Shown here piece by piece: positions 1 through 6,484 of a stretch of 13,055 nt of DNA. How positions within the stretch are numbered: position 1 is the first letter of the stretch; every line of letters begins with the position of its first letter. A model generated the notes under the pieces. It saw nothing but the letters and a program-made list of their open reading frames with translations, did no database searches and was not told the origin of the DNA. The position numbers were made by a program, and so were the translations under genes. Origin of the DNA: Leptolinea sp. UBA5366 (GTDB lineage Bacteria; Chloroflexota; Anaerolineae; Anaerolineales; Anaerolineaceae); the NCBI GenBank assembly GCA_002407845.1, contig DHPK01000034.1, forward strand, positions 1 through 13,055, given 5' to 3'.

Positions 1-36
1 GGAGAGTAGGTCATTGCCAACATGGCCTTTTTGCAT
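1..36 (+). repeat. Repeat unit U1 (left-truncated by the window edge)
   Basis: Only the second half of the module is in the window. The stem AGGTCAT (8-14) pairs with ATGGCCT (22-28) through one G-U wobble, and a five-T run follows. Confidence 0.75.
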
Positions 37-124
37 TGAGGCAATGAGCTGATTTCTAATTATGTAATAAATCTCAATCTGGAAATTTCATAGCCAAACG
101 ATTTCTTACGCTACAATGACACAA

Positions 125-181
125 CCGCCAGTACTTAGAGGGTACACCCCTGACTAGGATAAGTCGGTCGTCGCCAACGCT
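125..181 (+). repeat. Repeat unit U2 (second hairpin degenerate)
   Basis: The left half is well conserved (CCGCCAGTACTTAGAGGG, then TACACCCC). The first stem is reduced to CCT/AGG. The second stem (GGTCGTCGCCAACGC) no longer pairs and has no T-run, so this copy seems decayed. Confidence 0.65.
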
Positions 182-283
182 GAGATCATTAGCTTTAGAG
201 CAATATGCCAATCTCAAAGAATATGATCAATCTCACCCTGATATTTTATTGACAAATATTTGTCTGATCTTGCACCATTACTA

Positions 284-350
284 CCGCCAGTACTTGGAGG
301 TTATAACCCTCAAGGGGATAAGTCGGTCATGCCAGCGTGACCTTTTTGCA
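284..350 (+). repeat. Repeat unit U3
   Basis: Full unit. The first stem is CCC/GGG and the second is GGTCA (325-329) with TGACC (338-342), followed by TTTTT. The unit after it, U4, starts only 80 bp further on. Confidence 0.75.
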
Positions 351-363
351 TTAAGACTGGAGC

Positions 364-430
364 GCCAGAACATGGATGATACACCCCTGAAGGGGATAAG
401 TCGGTCTTGGCAACATGACCTGTGTGCATC
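364..430 (+). repeat. Repeat unit U4 (variant without T-run)
   Basis: The first hairpin is strong (CCCC TGAA GGGG). The second stem is GGTC/GACC, and the T-run is replaced by TGTGTGCATCTAAGGCGCC. Unit U7 shares this ending, which defines a sub-class. Confidence 0.7.
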
Positions 431-519
431 TAAGGCGCCTCTCAAATCTCAAATAATGTGATCAAACTCAAACCGGATATTTTATTAACTAAATAATTAC
501 TAACCTTACAACGACACAA

Positions 520-587
520 CCGCAAGTACTTGGAGGGTACACCCCTAAAAGGGGATAAGTAGGTCATTGCCAACATGACCTTTTTCT
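520..587 (+). repeat. Repeat unit U5 (closest to consensus)
   Basis: First stem CCCC (542-545)/GGGG (551-554). Second stem AGGTCAT (561-567)/ATGACCT (575-581), perfect over 7 bp with a 7-nt loop, followed by TTTTT. This copy would work as a small intrinsic terminator on the + strand. Confidence 0.8.
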
Positions 588-600
588 TTATGGTTGTATA

Positions 601-664
601 ACCAGTACTTGGGGGTACACCCCTGACGAGGATAAGTAGGTCATTGCCAGATAACCTTTTTGCA
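601..664 (+). repeat. Repeat unit U6
   Basis: First stem CCT/AGG with loop GACG. Second stem AGGTCAT/ATAACCT with one C-A mismatch, followed by TTTTTGCA. U6 and U7 together are the counterpart of U3 and U4, about 313 bp downstream. Confidence 0.7.
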
Positions 665-677
665 ATGAGGCTGGAAC

Positions 678-743
678 GCCTGTCCTTGCAGGGTACACCC
701 CTAAAAGGATAAGTCGATCTTGGAAACATTACCTGCGTGCATC
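678..743 (+). repeat. Repeat unit U7 (variant without T-run)
   Basis: Ends TACCTGCGTGCATCTAAGG in place of the T-run, as in U4. The second stem is largely lost (GATCTT against ATTACC). Confidence 0.65.
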
Positions 744-830
744 TAAGGCGCTTCTCAAATCTCAAATAATGTGATCAAACTAAAACCATATAATTTCTGA
801 GAAAAAAATTCTTACGCTACAACGAGACTT

Positions 831-898
831 CCGCTAATACTTGGAGGGTACACCCTTCGCGAGGGTAATTCAGTCAATGACAGCGTGACTTTTTTTTT
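831..898 (+). repeat. Repeat unit U8 (compensated stems, nine-T run)
   Basis: First stem ACCCT (852-856)/AGGGT (862-866) with loop TCGCG. Second stem AGTCA (872-876)/TGACT (886-890): the outer pair is A-T where other copies have G-C, so pairing is kept although both bases changed. Nine Ts follow. Confidence 0.75.
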
Positions 899-987
899 AA
901 ATTGGAACCCCGATGTCTAAAAATGTGATTGATCTCAAACGAGTTGTTGTAAGATGGATTAGCCTCGAGCCCAGCGACGATATTATT

Positions 988-1048
988 GCAATACATGGAG
1001 GGTACACCCCTAAAAGGGATAAGTAGGTCATTGCCAACATGACCTTTT
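988..1048 (+). repeat. Repeat unit U9 (last copy)
   Basis: First stem CCCT/AGGG. Second stem AGGTCAT (1025-1031)/ATGACCT (1039-1045), perfect, with TTTT. The array ends here. The AT-rich stretch 1050-1182 holds only a 14-bp perfect palindrome at 1099-1112 (TTTGCTG/CAGCAAA) and no gene. Confidence 0.75.
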
Positions 1049-1182
1049 AGCTTTAATGTAAATGAAATAAATAAACAAATAATTAGAACGAGTTGCTGTT
1101 TGCTGCAGCAAATAAAACCTATAACTTCCTATCTCCTATTTTGCTCTAATCAAGACTATCAGGTCATAAGCGAAGCTTGTTT

Positions 1183-1851
1183 TCACTTGTAAATCACTAC
1201 GGCATTTGGGCAGCGGTTAATAAGGGTTTCTTTGATGAAACCAAAGTCAGCAGGATCCGCATAGATCTGATTGCGTGAGAACGCTTCGTTAACAAAAATC
1301 ACCTGCCAGCGCTCATTGACAATGATCTTTTTTACCTTTGTAAATTGGCTTACTGTGATTTGTTTTGATCCTGCAAGAATCCCGGCTGAGGCTGTTTGCA
1401 CGTTGCCGGTTGCCACCCCTGTCAAGGTTGTTATCAACGCCAGAACCTGGCTCTTCCTGAACTGTTTCTGCATCTGGATATGTTTGATACATTGATCATC
1501 CATTTCGAAAAGCACGCTGTACTTTCCGCCGAAAATGAGCGCGACTAACGGATAGGCGAGAAGGATCAAGCCGGTGATGATAGCGGCGGTTATCCCATAG
1601 ATTTTTATCCCCGTCAGCAAAGCTGCGCCGATTCCTTCCTCCAGACCGATGTAGAAATTGAGCATCGACGGCGCTAAAGCTGCCAATAGGAGCACTTTCC
1701 AGATCGAGATGAACACTGTCGGATTTTTCCACATGCTCATTTCATAAGTCCAGCGCATCACGCCGTCCTCGCTTAAGTAGACGCCAGGACTAGGGTTTGG
1801 TAGGGGATTAACGTGTTCCCTGGTCGGATTCATAACATTCAGTGTTTCCAT
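1183..1851 (-). CDS. Two-TM protein of a zinc-ribbon-associated membrane family
   Basis: A 222-residue protein, last gene of the operon. Its ATG overlaps the stop of the upstream gene (TAATG), so translation is probably coupled. After a polar N-terminus and the segment MRWTYEMSMWKNP there are two hydrophobic stretches (about 47-65 and 85-107), then GGKYSVLFEMDDQCIKHIQM and a soluble C-terminal part of about 110 residues. From memory, the pattern WxYEMxxxKNP...GGKYxVLFEMDxxxIKHIQM recurs in membrane proteins of anaerobic Firmicutes that often start with a zinc ribbon. Here the zinc ribbon is absent from this protein but present in its operon partners. The biochemical function of the family is not known to me. 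I see no clear T-rich terminator after the stop. Confidence 0.75.
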   Translation of the reverse strand: METLNVMNPTREHVNPLPNPSPGVYLSEDGVMRWTYEMSMWKNPTVFISIWKVLLLAALAPSMLNFYIGLEEGIGAALLTGIKIYGITAAIITGLILLAYPLVALIFGGKYSVLFEMDDQCIKHIQMQKQFRKSQVLALITTLTGVATGNVQTASAGILAGSKQITVSQFTKVKKIIVNERWQVIFVNEAFSRNQIYADPADFGFIKETLINRCPNAVVIYK

Positions 1852-3584
1852 TATTTCACCAGTCCAATCAAAGTTTCTCCCCTCAGCTCCGCAAACACTG
1901 TTACTGTTTCGTAGTCAGGAGCAATTGCTGAGAGAATGCGGTCGTTTTCATAGAAGTAAAGTCTTTCTCCGTCGCGGCTCCACAAAGGAATGCCTGTGAA
2001 GTCTGAGGAAATCTCAAACAAATTCCCGTCGCTATCCAGGACCCAAAGCCCGGAAAAGATTTGTGAAGCCCATGCCCAATACTCGCTATTGGGGGATGGA
2101 AATGGCGATAGGTCTTTGATTTCCGGGAAGAAATCAAAGCTGTAAATAGCATCATCGCTATAAATACTATGGATTCCATTATCGCCATAAATCGTGAAAA
2201 AGCTATCTTGCGGAATGTATTCAATGGCATAGGCAATCGAATCGTCAAATCTCATAACTCCGAAATCACCTGCTACAGGCTGACCGATGTTCTCTTCGAT
2301 AAGCCAGAGTCCAGGTTCCAGTTTTTCCCCGCAGCTGCAGTTCTCGAATTCGAAATCCGTGACTGAAAAGATGCCAATCCGATCTTCAGTGCTATAGGCG
2401 ATACTGGCGAAACAACCATCCACGAGAACTTCTCGCGAAGCGTCAGTTAGATTGACGAAGCGAAGCTGGTACAATCCGCAAGCACTGTTTATACTGGCAA
2501 TCAATATTTGGTCATTCTCTGCCCACGCCACAAAGTGTTCCCCATTGCTGCCCAGGTTTTCAAGAGTTTTCGCTGTATTCTGCTGAAAGTCAAAAGTCCA
2601 CAAGGCATCCATTTCAGAACCGCCGCCAGCTCCAAAGGAAAAGGTGCTTAAATATTGCAGATACTCGCCATTGGGGGACCAATGCAAGGAATTGGCGTGA
2701 CTTTCTTCGTATGAAAGGCGGGTGACAGATCGGGTATTAAGATTGCAGAGGTAAACATCTGCACTTGCACCGTCCCGCGCCGCAATAAAAGCCAGATTCT
2801 GGGAATCTGGAGACCAGGCAAAGCTGTCAGGCAATTGCATTGCATGGTAGGCGTTAAAGGAAGGATCGTCAAATTCAATTTCCACGCCCGATTTGACGAT
2901 AGACCCGGTCAGCTCCAAGCGAAGCAGTGTATTTTGGTTCTTAAGATCGAGAATCCTTAAGAGTGGGTTGATAGGTGTCCGATTAAATCCTGTCACATAG
3001 GCGTAGAACTGCCCATTCGGTGATAGACCTTTTTGTAGATTCCAAGTGTCATCCAACTGATCTTTACTGATTTGTATGGATTTTTTTGTCAACTCATCAA
3101 TGACCCAGATTCCATTGTCAGTCATCGCCAGAAAGGTGTCAGCGGAAGACATGACATCCGGTTCTGCAGCTTCCGTCACTTTGGGCAGCTGGGATTCAAA
3201 TCCTGCCGCGGTCAGCACTATCGATGAAGCCGGACTGATTATTTCCTCGTTAGCAATCCCATGTGTTGGTACCTGTGTTTTCACCATTAACGGTACAAAA
3301 CCTGAGGATTCCTCAGAATACCCGGAATCTTGGGTGGGTTTGGAAAGCAGAGATTTCAGGTCATATCCCCGGCTGCGAACAATTAGCAGACCTGCAATCG
3401 CAGCAGCACAAAAGGTGATTAATACCACTGCTGCGATCCAAACCAAACGGCTGACTTTTGGTTTTATTCCAGCTTGGCTCGCTGGTTCCATAGCGGGATT
3501 CGGGCTTTGGGTTACAGGTGTGCCGCAGTTTTCGCAAAACCGATTATTTTCATAAATCTCGTGTCCGCAATTTGCACAATTCAT
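1851..3584 (-). CDS. Zinc-ribbon / single-TM / extracellular beta-propeller protein
   Basis: A 577-residue protein. It begins with an intact zinc ribbon (C3-x2-C6 ... C17-x2-C20), then a proline- and serine-rich linker and one membrane helix (about 47-69). A large domain outside the membrane follows. That domain holds repeated PD40/TolB-type blades, seen as LSPNGQFYAYV, FAWSPDSQNLAFI, LHWSPNGEYLQYL, SPNSEYWAWAS and LWSRDGERLYFY. Such propellers usually bind proteins or ligands rather than catalyse. The zinc ribbon would sit in the cytoplasm and the propeller outside, a layout that suits sensing or scaffolding. The start follows AGAGGA with good spacing, inside the end of the DUF3592-like gene, whose stop lies 1 nt away. 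Function is inferred only from architecture. Confidence 0.8.
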   Translation of the reverse strand: MNCANCGHEIYENNRFCENCGTPVTQSPNPAMEPASQAGIKPKVSRLVWIAAVVLITFCAAAIAGLLIVRSRGYDLKSLLSKPTQDSGYSEESSGFVPLMVKTQVPTHGIANEEIISPASSIVLTAAGFESQLPKVTEAAEPDVMSSADTFLAMTDNGIWVIDELTKKSIQISKDQLDDTWNLQKGLSPNGQFYAYVTGFNRTPINPLLRILDLKNQNTLLRLELTGSIVKSGVEIEFDDPSFNAYHAMQLPDSFAWSPDSQNLAFIAARDGASADVYLCNLNTRSVTRLSYEESHANSLHWSPNGEYLQYLSTFSFGAGGGSEMDALWTFDFQQNTAKTLENLGSNGEHFVAWAENDQILIASINSACGLYQLRFVNLTDASREVLVDGCFASIAYSTEDRIGIFSVTDFEFENCSCGEKLEPGLWLIEENIGQPVAGDFGVMRFDDSIAYAIEYIPQDSFFTIYGDNGIHSIYSDDAIYSFDFFPEIKDLSPFPSPNSEYWAWASQIFSGLWVLDSDGNLFEISSDFTGIPLWSRDGERLYFYENDRILSAIAPDYETVTVFAELRGETLIGLVK

Positions 3585-3585
3585 G

Positions 3586-4002
3586 CTAATCCTCTGCCTT
3601 GTAATTAATGATCCATATCAGAAAAATGCCGACCCCGATCAGAATTAGATTTCTGATTGGATTATTAGCTTCTTCTGACCTTTCATTGATAAATGGCAGT
3701 GTCTCAAAGTATTTCACGCTTATGCTGCCGGTTCCGTCAGCTTTCAGAAAAACCCCATCCCGGATCTGCTTGCTGTGGCCGCTGATCTCTCTTCCGTCTT
3801 CAAGACTAAACTGGTAAGCGATGACATAGGTATAGCGGCCTGCGATTCCCTCGGCACGCTCACCGCCTTCGCGTCGAATGCTCGTTACAGTGGCGCGTGC
3901 AGTTTTACCGAACCCAGCCAGCATGAAACCTGAACCTCCCCAAAGGATGAACGCGACACCAAGGAGCGAAATAAGGAAGCGGGGTAAAAATTTCGTTTTC
4001 AC
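3586..4002 (-). CDS. DUF3592-like small membrane protein
   Basis: A 138-residue protein with a GTG start that overlaps the upstream stop by 4 nt (GTGA), behind the weak ribosome site AAGAAG. It has one membrane helix near residues 9-30 and another near 114-132. Between them is a short beta-rich region (ATVTSIRREGG, then YTYVIAYQFSLEDGREI and GSISVKYFETLP). This TM - beta domain - TM layout with V-x-Y...P strands is typical of DUF3592 proteins, whose function is unknown. Position and overlaps place it in the same transcript as its neighbours. The family assignment is by pattern only. Confidence 0.7.
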   Translation of the reverse strand: MKTKFLPRFLISLLGVAFILWGGSGFMLAGFGKTARATVTSIRREGGERAEGIAGRYTYVIAYQFSLEDGREISGHSKQIRDGVFLKADGTGSISVKYFETLPFINERSEEANNPIRNLILIGVGIFLIWIINYKAED

Positions 4003-4574
4003 TTCTTAGCCTGCCATTCATAAATGAAGTTTGGGGTAGAAGAGTACCTTTCAGCCTTTTCCGCAAGAGCCACTATTGATAGATCGTTTTTAGCATCTGC
4101 TAATTTCCAATGAACCATGAAGGGGTTTTTATTGGCAGATAAGATACCAAATGGTTCAGTGGGCTCATCCTTCATATTGACCCACTCACCTTGGATCCTG
4201 TCATCAATCCGATCTGTTGCGGCAATCATTGCCCGGCTGGTTTCCAGATCGAATGAACCAAAGCCAGTGCCATGAATAATGATTGCCCGGTTCCCGTAAG
4301 GTTGACTGGTGAATTCCTTGATTCGAACCGAAGTGCCTTTTGATTCAAACGGTTTCAGTTTGAGAAAAGCAACCATGGTCATTACGGCTACCAATACTAA
4401 AACTAGAATGATAATGCTCAGGCTGGAATCCTTAGGCTGCATTATAGCTTTCGGCGTAGTTATGCTAAGTTCTGGAGGAAAAACTAGGTTTGAATTGATA
4501 AGAGTGCCGCATTCTCCATAAAATTTTACAGGAAGTTTTATCTGAGCACCACTGTTTTTGCAAACGTTTTCCAT
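3999..4574 (-). CDS. Degenerate zinc-ribbon single-TM protein, first gene of the operon
   Basis: 191 residues when started at the ATG at 4574, which has AGAAGG 7 nt upstream. The frame stays open to a GTG at 4610, but that codon has no ribosome site. The N-terminus reads MENVCKNSGAQI...KFYGECG, plainly a zinc ribbon in which two of the four expected cysteines are gone: C5 and C22 remain, while S8 (AGT) and Y19 (TAT) are each one base from a Cys codon. A membrane helix follows at about 51-72, then an outside domain of about 115 residues that I do not recognise (with GNRAIIIHGTGFGSFDLET and VHWKLADAKND). As first gene of the operon it probably works with the propeller protein. Zinc binding is unlikely unless a partner completes the site. 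Confidence 0.75.
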   Translation of the reverse strand: MENVCKNSGAQIKLPVKFYGECGTLINSNLVFPPELSITTPKAIMQPKDSSLSIIILVLVLVAVMTMVAFLKLKPFESKGTSVRIKEFTSQPYGNRAIIIHGTGFGSFDLETSRAMIAATDRIDDRIQGEWVNMKDEPTEPFGILSANKNPFMVHWKLADAKNDLSIVALAEKAERYSSTPNFIYEWQAKK

Positions 4575-4621
4575 AGAAAAACCTTCTGAATTAAATGAAA
4601 AATTAGACACTCAGTGACTAA

Positions 4622-4654
4622 AGCCATGTGCCTTGGAACGAATAAATCATGGCT
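4622..4654. promoter_or_regulatory. Inverted repeat upstream of the zinc-ribbon operon
   Basis: AGCCATG (4622-4628) and CATGGCT (4648-4654) form a perfect 7-bp inverted repeat with a 19-bp spacer. It lies about 50-80 bp upstream of the first operon gene, between it and the LuxR-gene terminator, where the promoter should be. It could be an operator. No clean -35/-10 pair was found. Confidence 0.35.
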
Positions 4655-4685
4655 GAGATACAGTTGAAGTTTATGGGATTTCTAT

Positions 4686-4713
4686 TAAAAAATACATCAC
4701 CAAAGCGGGTGAT
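4686..4713 (-). terminator. Rho-independent terminator after the LuxR-type gene
   Basis: Read on the - strand, ATCACC, loop CGCTTT and GGTGAT form a 6-bp stem, followed by GTATTTTTT. It lies about 35 bp past the LuxR stop, so the four-gene operon downstream probably has its own promoter. Confidence 0.75.
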
Positions 4714-4748
4714 TTTTGAAAAAGAACTGCTTCTCCCGGCAGGTTTAC

Positions 4749-6107
4749 TCAGTCCATAGAAGGTTTATTATCTTGTGATTGGTGTGGAGCAGACTGAGTG
4801 TCAAGCAATGTATTCATGAGCTCGATTTTGCTCTGAACGCCTGCTTTTGAATAAATATTTTTGACATGTGTCTTAATTGTGTTTTCGCTGACGTGCAGAT
4901 CGCATGCAATTTGACGATAGGTTCTTCCTTTAATGATTAAGGAAGCAACCTCCGCCTCCCGTTGAGTAAGTTTCTCAGTTGTGCTGAATTCTGAGAAAAT
5001 CAGGTTTTGCTTCTGGACTGGTAAATCATTGATCGAAGTCAAGTAGGCGTGGCTTTTCAGCAAGACTGTCAGCCTTTGATGCAGCGGAGGTAATAAAACC
5101 AACGTGACACAGACCACCCCGAGTGCAAGAAAGGACGAAAGGGTGCTTTGTCCGCCTGCGTCAATCGCATCGCTAAGGACTCCGCCCAGGAGCACCCCAA
5201 AAACATTGGCAGCAAGACCAATCCCAACGATGCGAGCTGGATTGGGATGCAGCTCCAGCATATCGCCCATGATACTCCACCAGAATAAATCAAAGATGCC
5301 GCATGCCCCAAGCATGAGAGTATTAATGATGAAATAGTCTGCCCAAGCCCGTGCTAACAAGATAAAAGCAATATAAGAAAAGCCGATCATCGCGATTCCG
5401 CCGTAAAGGATATAGGTGTGGTTAATCTTACGCGGAAGATTACGAAGAATGAACAGCGCTAAGATATAAGGCAGAACACCATACCAGCTTGCCAGCCATT
5501 CCAAATGGATAAATGCGGGGTTTTGAACCTGAAACATTATGCCGGAATTGATCGTGATAACGATAATAAACAAACAGAGGAATGCCAATGGTCCCTTTAT
5601 ACTGACTGCGGAATTCTTTTGGGAGGTCATTGTCGGGGAGGCAGTATCTTTCCCGACCGGCAGCTTCAATGAGAAAAAGAAGGCGGCAGCTAAACTTAGA
5701 ATCGATAGCCCGAGTCCGAATTGGGCGGATCCGAAAGTTGCTGCGATGTTGAGCGGAATCATAAAAAAGTTTGAAAAAATGAGACAGTCCGCGATTATTC
5801 TCAGCCTCTCATCTTTTGAACAATATTCTTTGAAATAATAGCCCCAGATTGGCACACATGTGCCCACAAAAAACATGGATGTCAGTAGGGCTGCTGTCCA
5901 AAGCGAGGATGGCGGGAAAAAGAATACAGAAGATGCAAGCATGCAGAATGCAATCGAGAAGAGGATATATTTTTTTGCAGTGCTAAGGTTTTTAATTAAG
6001 AAACCACTGCTTGCCAGACCGGCAATGTGGGCAAGTAATGCGAATTTCAATATTAATTGGAGCGAAACCTCATAATAATCTGTTAAGGCGTAGAAAATCC
6101 TCCCCAT
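4749..6107 (-). CDS. LuxR-family regulator with a multi-pass membrane domain
   Basis: 452 residues from the first ATG. The C-terminus holds a LuxR/GerE helix-turn-helix (about 380-435: LTQREAEVASLIIKGRTYRQ, then SENTIKTHVKNIYSKAGV). The rest is mostly hydrophobic and shows around a dozen membrane segments in an MFS-like arrangement, so the DNA-binding domain is tethered to the membrane. Such proteins are abundant in Eggerthella-type Actinobacteria and occur elsewhere; they are thought to sense small molecules, though few ligands are known. The ATG at 6107 has no ribosome site and cuts into the first membrane helix. The open frame continues 34 codons upstream, and the true start is probably near 6200 (see the separate entry). 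It is divergent from the AraC gene and followed by a terminator. Confidence 0.85.
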   Translation of the reverse strand: MGRIFYALTDYYEVSLQLILKFALLAHIAGLASSGFLIKNLSTAKKYILFSIAFCMLASSVFFFPPSSLWTAALLTSMFFVGTCVPIWGYYFKEYCSKDERLRIIADCLIFSNFFMIPLNIAATFGSAQFGLGLSILSLAAAFFFSLKLPVGKDTASPTMTSQKNSAVSIKGPLAFLCLFIIVITINSGIMFQVQNPAFIHLEWLASWYGVLPYILALFILRNLPRKINHTYILYGGIAMIGFSYIAFILLARAWADYFIINTLMLGACGIFDLFWWSIMGDMLELHPNPARIVGIGLAANVFGVLLGGVLSDAIDAGGQSTLSSFLALGVVCVTLVLLPPLHQRLTVLLKSHAYLTSINDLPVQKQNLIFSEFSTTEKLTQREAEVASLIIKGRTYRQIACDLHVSENTIKTHVKNIYSKAGVQSKIELMNTLLDTQSAPHQSQDNKPSMD

Positions 6108-6216
6108 ATACGGGAAACCGAGAAGCCAGGAAAAGAAAAGCGAAAAAACAATGACTATTAATCTGCGTTCAGAAAGCAGAGTTGTTTGCCGGGAAGCGAT
6201 GGTTTCCTCCTAACTC
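6108..6216 (-). other. In-frame N-terminal extension of the LuxR gene, with Shine-Dalgarno and possible ATC start
   Basis: Upstream of the ATG at 6107 the frame is open for 34 codons back to a TAG at 6212-6210. It encodes RLIVIVFSLFFSWLLGFPY, a convincing first membrane helix. That TAG is part of TAGGAGG, a perfect Shine-Dalgarno. Five bases after AGGAGG comes ATC (6200-6198), followed by GCT; there is no ATG, GTG or TTG in frame. Either ATC is used as a rare start, or an ATG was changed to ATC by mutation or read error. Full length would be 483 residues. Confidence 0.65.
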
Positions 6217-6484
6217 CAACTATGAAGGTTCTCCAGGGAAACTGAACACTTAGAAAGATTTTACTATGGTATCAGTATGAAACGCATATGAACTGCAGCC
6301 CAAAAGTTGGACAATAAATCCAGCCGAGGCGCTTGTTAAAACTTTGTATCGAAGGAAGAAACAAGATGGCTGAGATGTCCGTTTGCTCCGTTCTCCGATC
6401 AGTGAAAAGCAAAAACCAGGTAAAAAAATAAAAATCAGCAATTATGATGCTAAAATGAAACAAAGGGAAGGTGCTGAAATTGTG
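6217..6484. promoter_or_regulatory. Divergent intergenic region between the LuxR-type and AraC-type genes
   Basis: About 270 bp with no convincing gene. The short frames here are low-complexity and lack ribosome sites. It must hold the promoters of both divergent regulators. A -10-like TAAAAT is present on the - strand near 6260, but I could not pair it with a good -35. Confidence 0.5.

Larger units (their letters stand above)
1..1050 (+). repeat. Array of nine diverged two-hairpin repeats phased at ~78 bp
   Basis: This gene-free stretch holds nine copies (U1-U9) of a ~65-bp module. Its consensus runs from CCGCCAGTACTTGGAGGG through TACACCCC, a short loop and GGGGATAAG, to a second stem with arms AGGTCAT and ATGACCT and usually TTTTT. 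The second hairpins begin near 8, 165, 324, 401, 561, 638, 715, 871 and 1025, so the steps are about 78 bp or about twice that. Where the step is double, the gap holds a linker repeat containing ATCTCAAA and TGATCAA. The T-runs give a + orientation. Copies are clearly diverged, so the array is not recent. There is no CRISPR-like spacer pattern. Function is unknown: it could be structured RNA modules, a terminator cluster, or DNA structural or binding elements. The left edge lies outside the window. Confidence 0.85.

Noticed and set aside
249..461. Open frame on the + strand with repeated KGISRS motifs
   Set aside because: It is also a direct reading of two repeat units (U3 and U4), without a ribosome site, and is interrupted in the other copies.
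442..765. Open frame on the - strand with repeated RGVP/PFRGVP motifs
   Set aside because: The motif is the translation of the repeat core (AGGGGTGTACC read on the - strand). There is no ribosome site, and the frame follows the repeat units rather than any protein family.
1..1050. CRISPR array
   Set aside because: Units are ~65 bp, diverged, contain internal hairpins and are separated by another repeat rather than unique ~30-bp spacers. No cas gene is present.
1..1050. Type III toxin-antitoxin RNA repeats or an integron attC array
   Set aside because: No toxin gene follows on the + strand, and the 7-bp integrase core motifs of attC sites are not seen. The only recombinase-like protein is 10 kb away and lacks catalytic residues.
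1099..1112. 14-bp perfect palindrome as terminator of the - strand operon
   Set aside because: There is no T-run on the needed strand, and it lies about 70 bp past the last stop codon. It is noted only as a palindrome.
6250..6463. Two overlapping small frames in the LuxR/AraC intergenic region
   Set aside because: No ribosome sites, low-complexity translations and no recognisable domain. The region is better explained as divergent promoter DNA.
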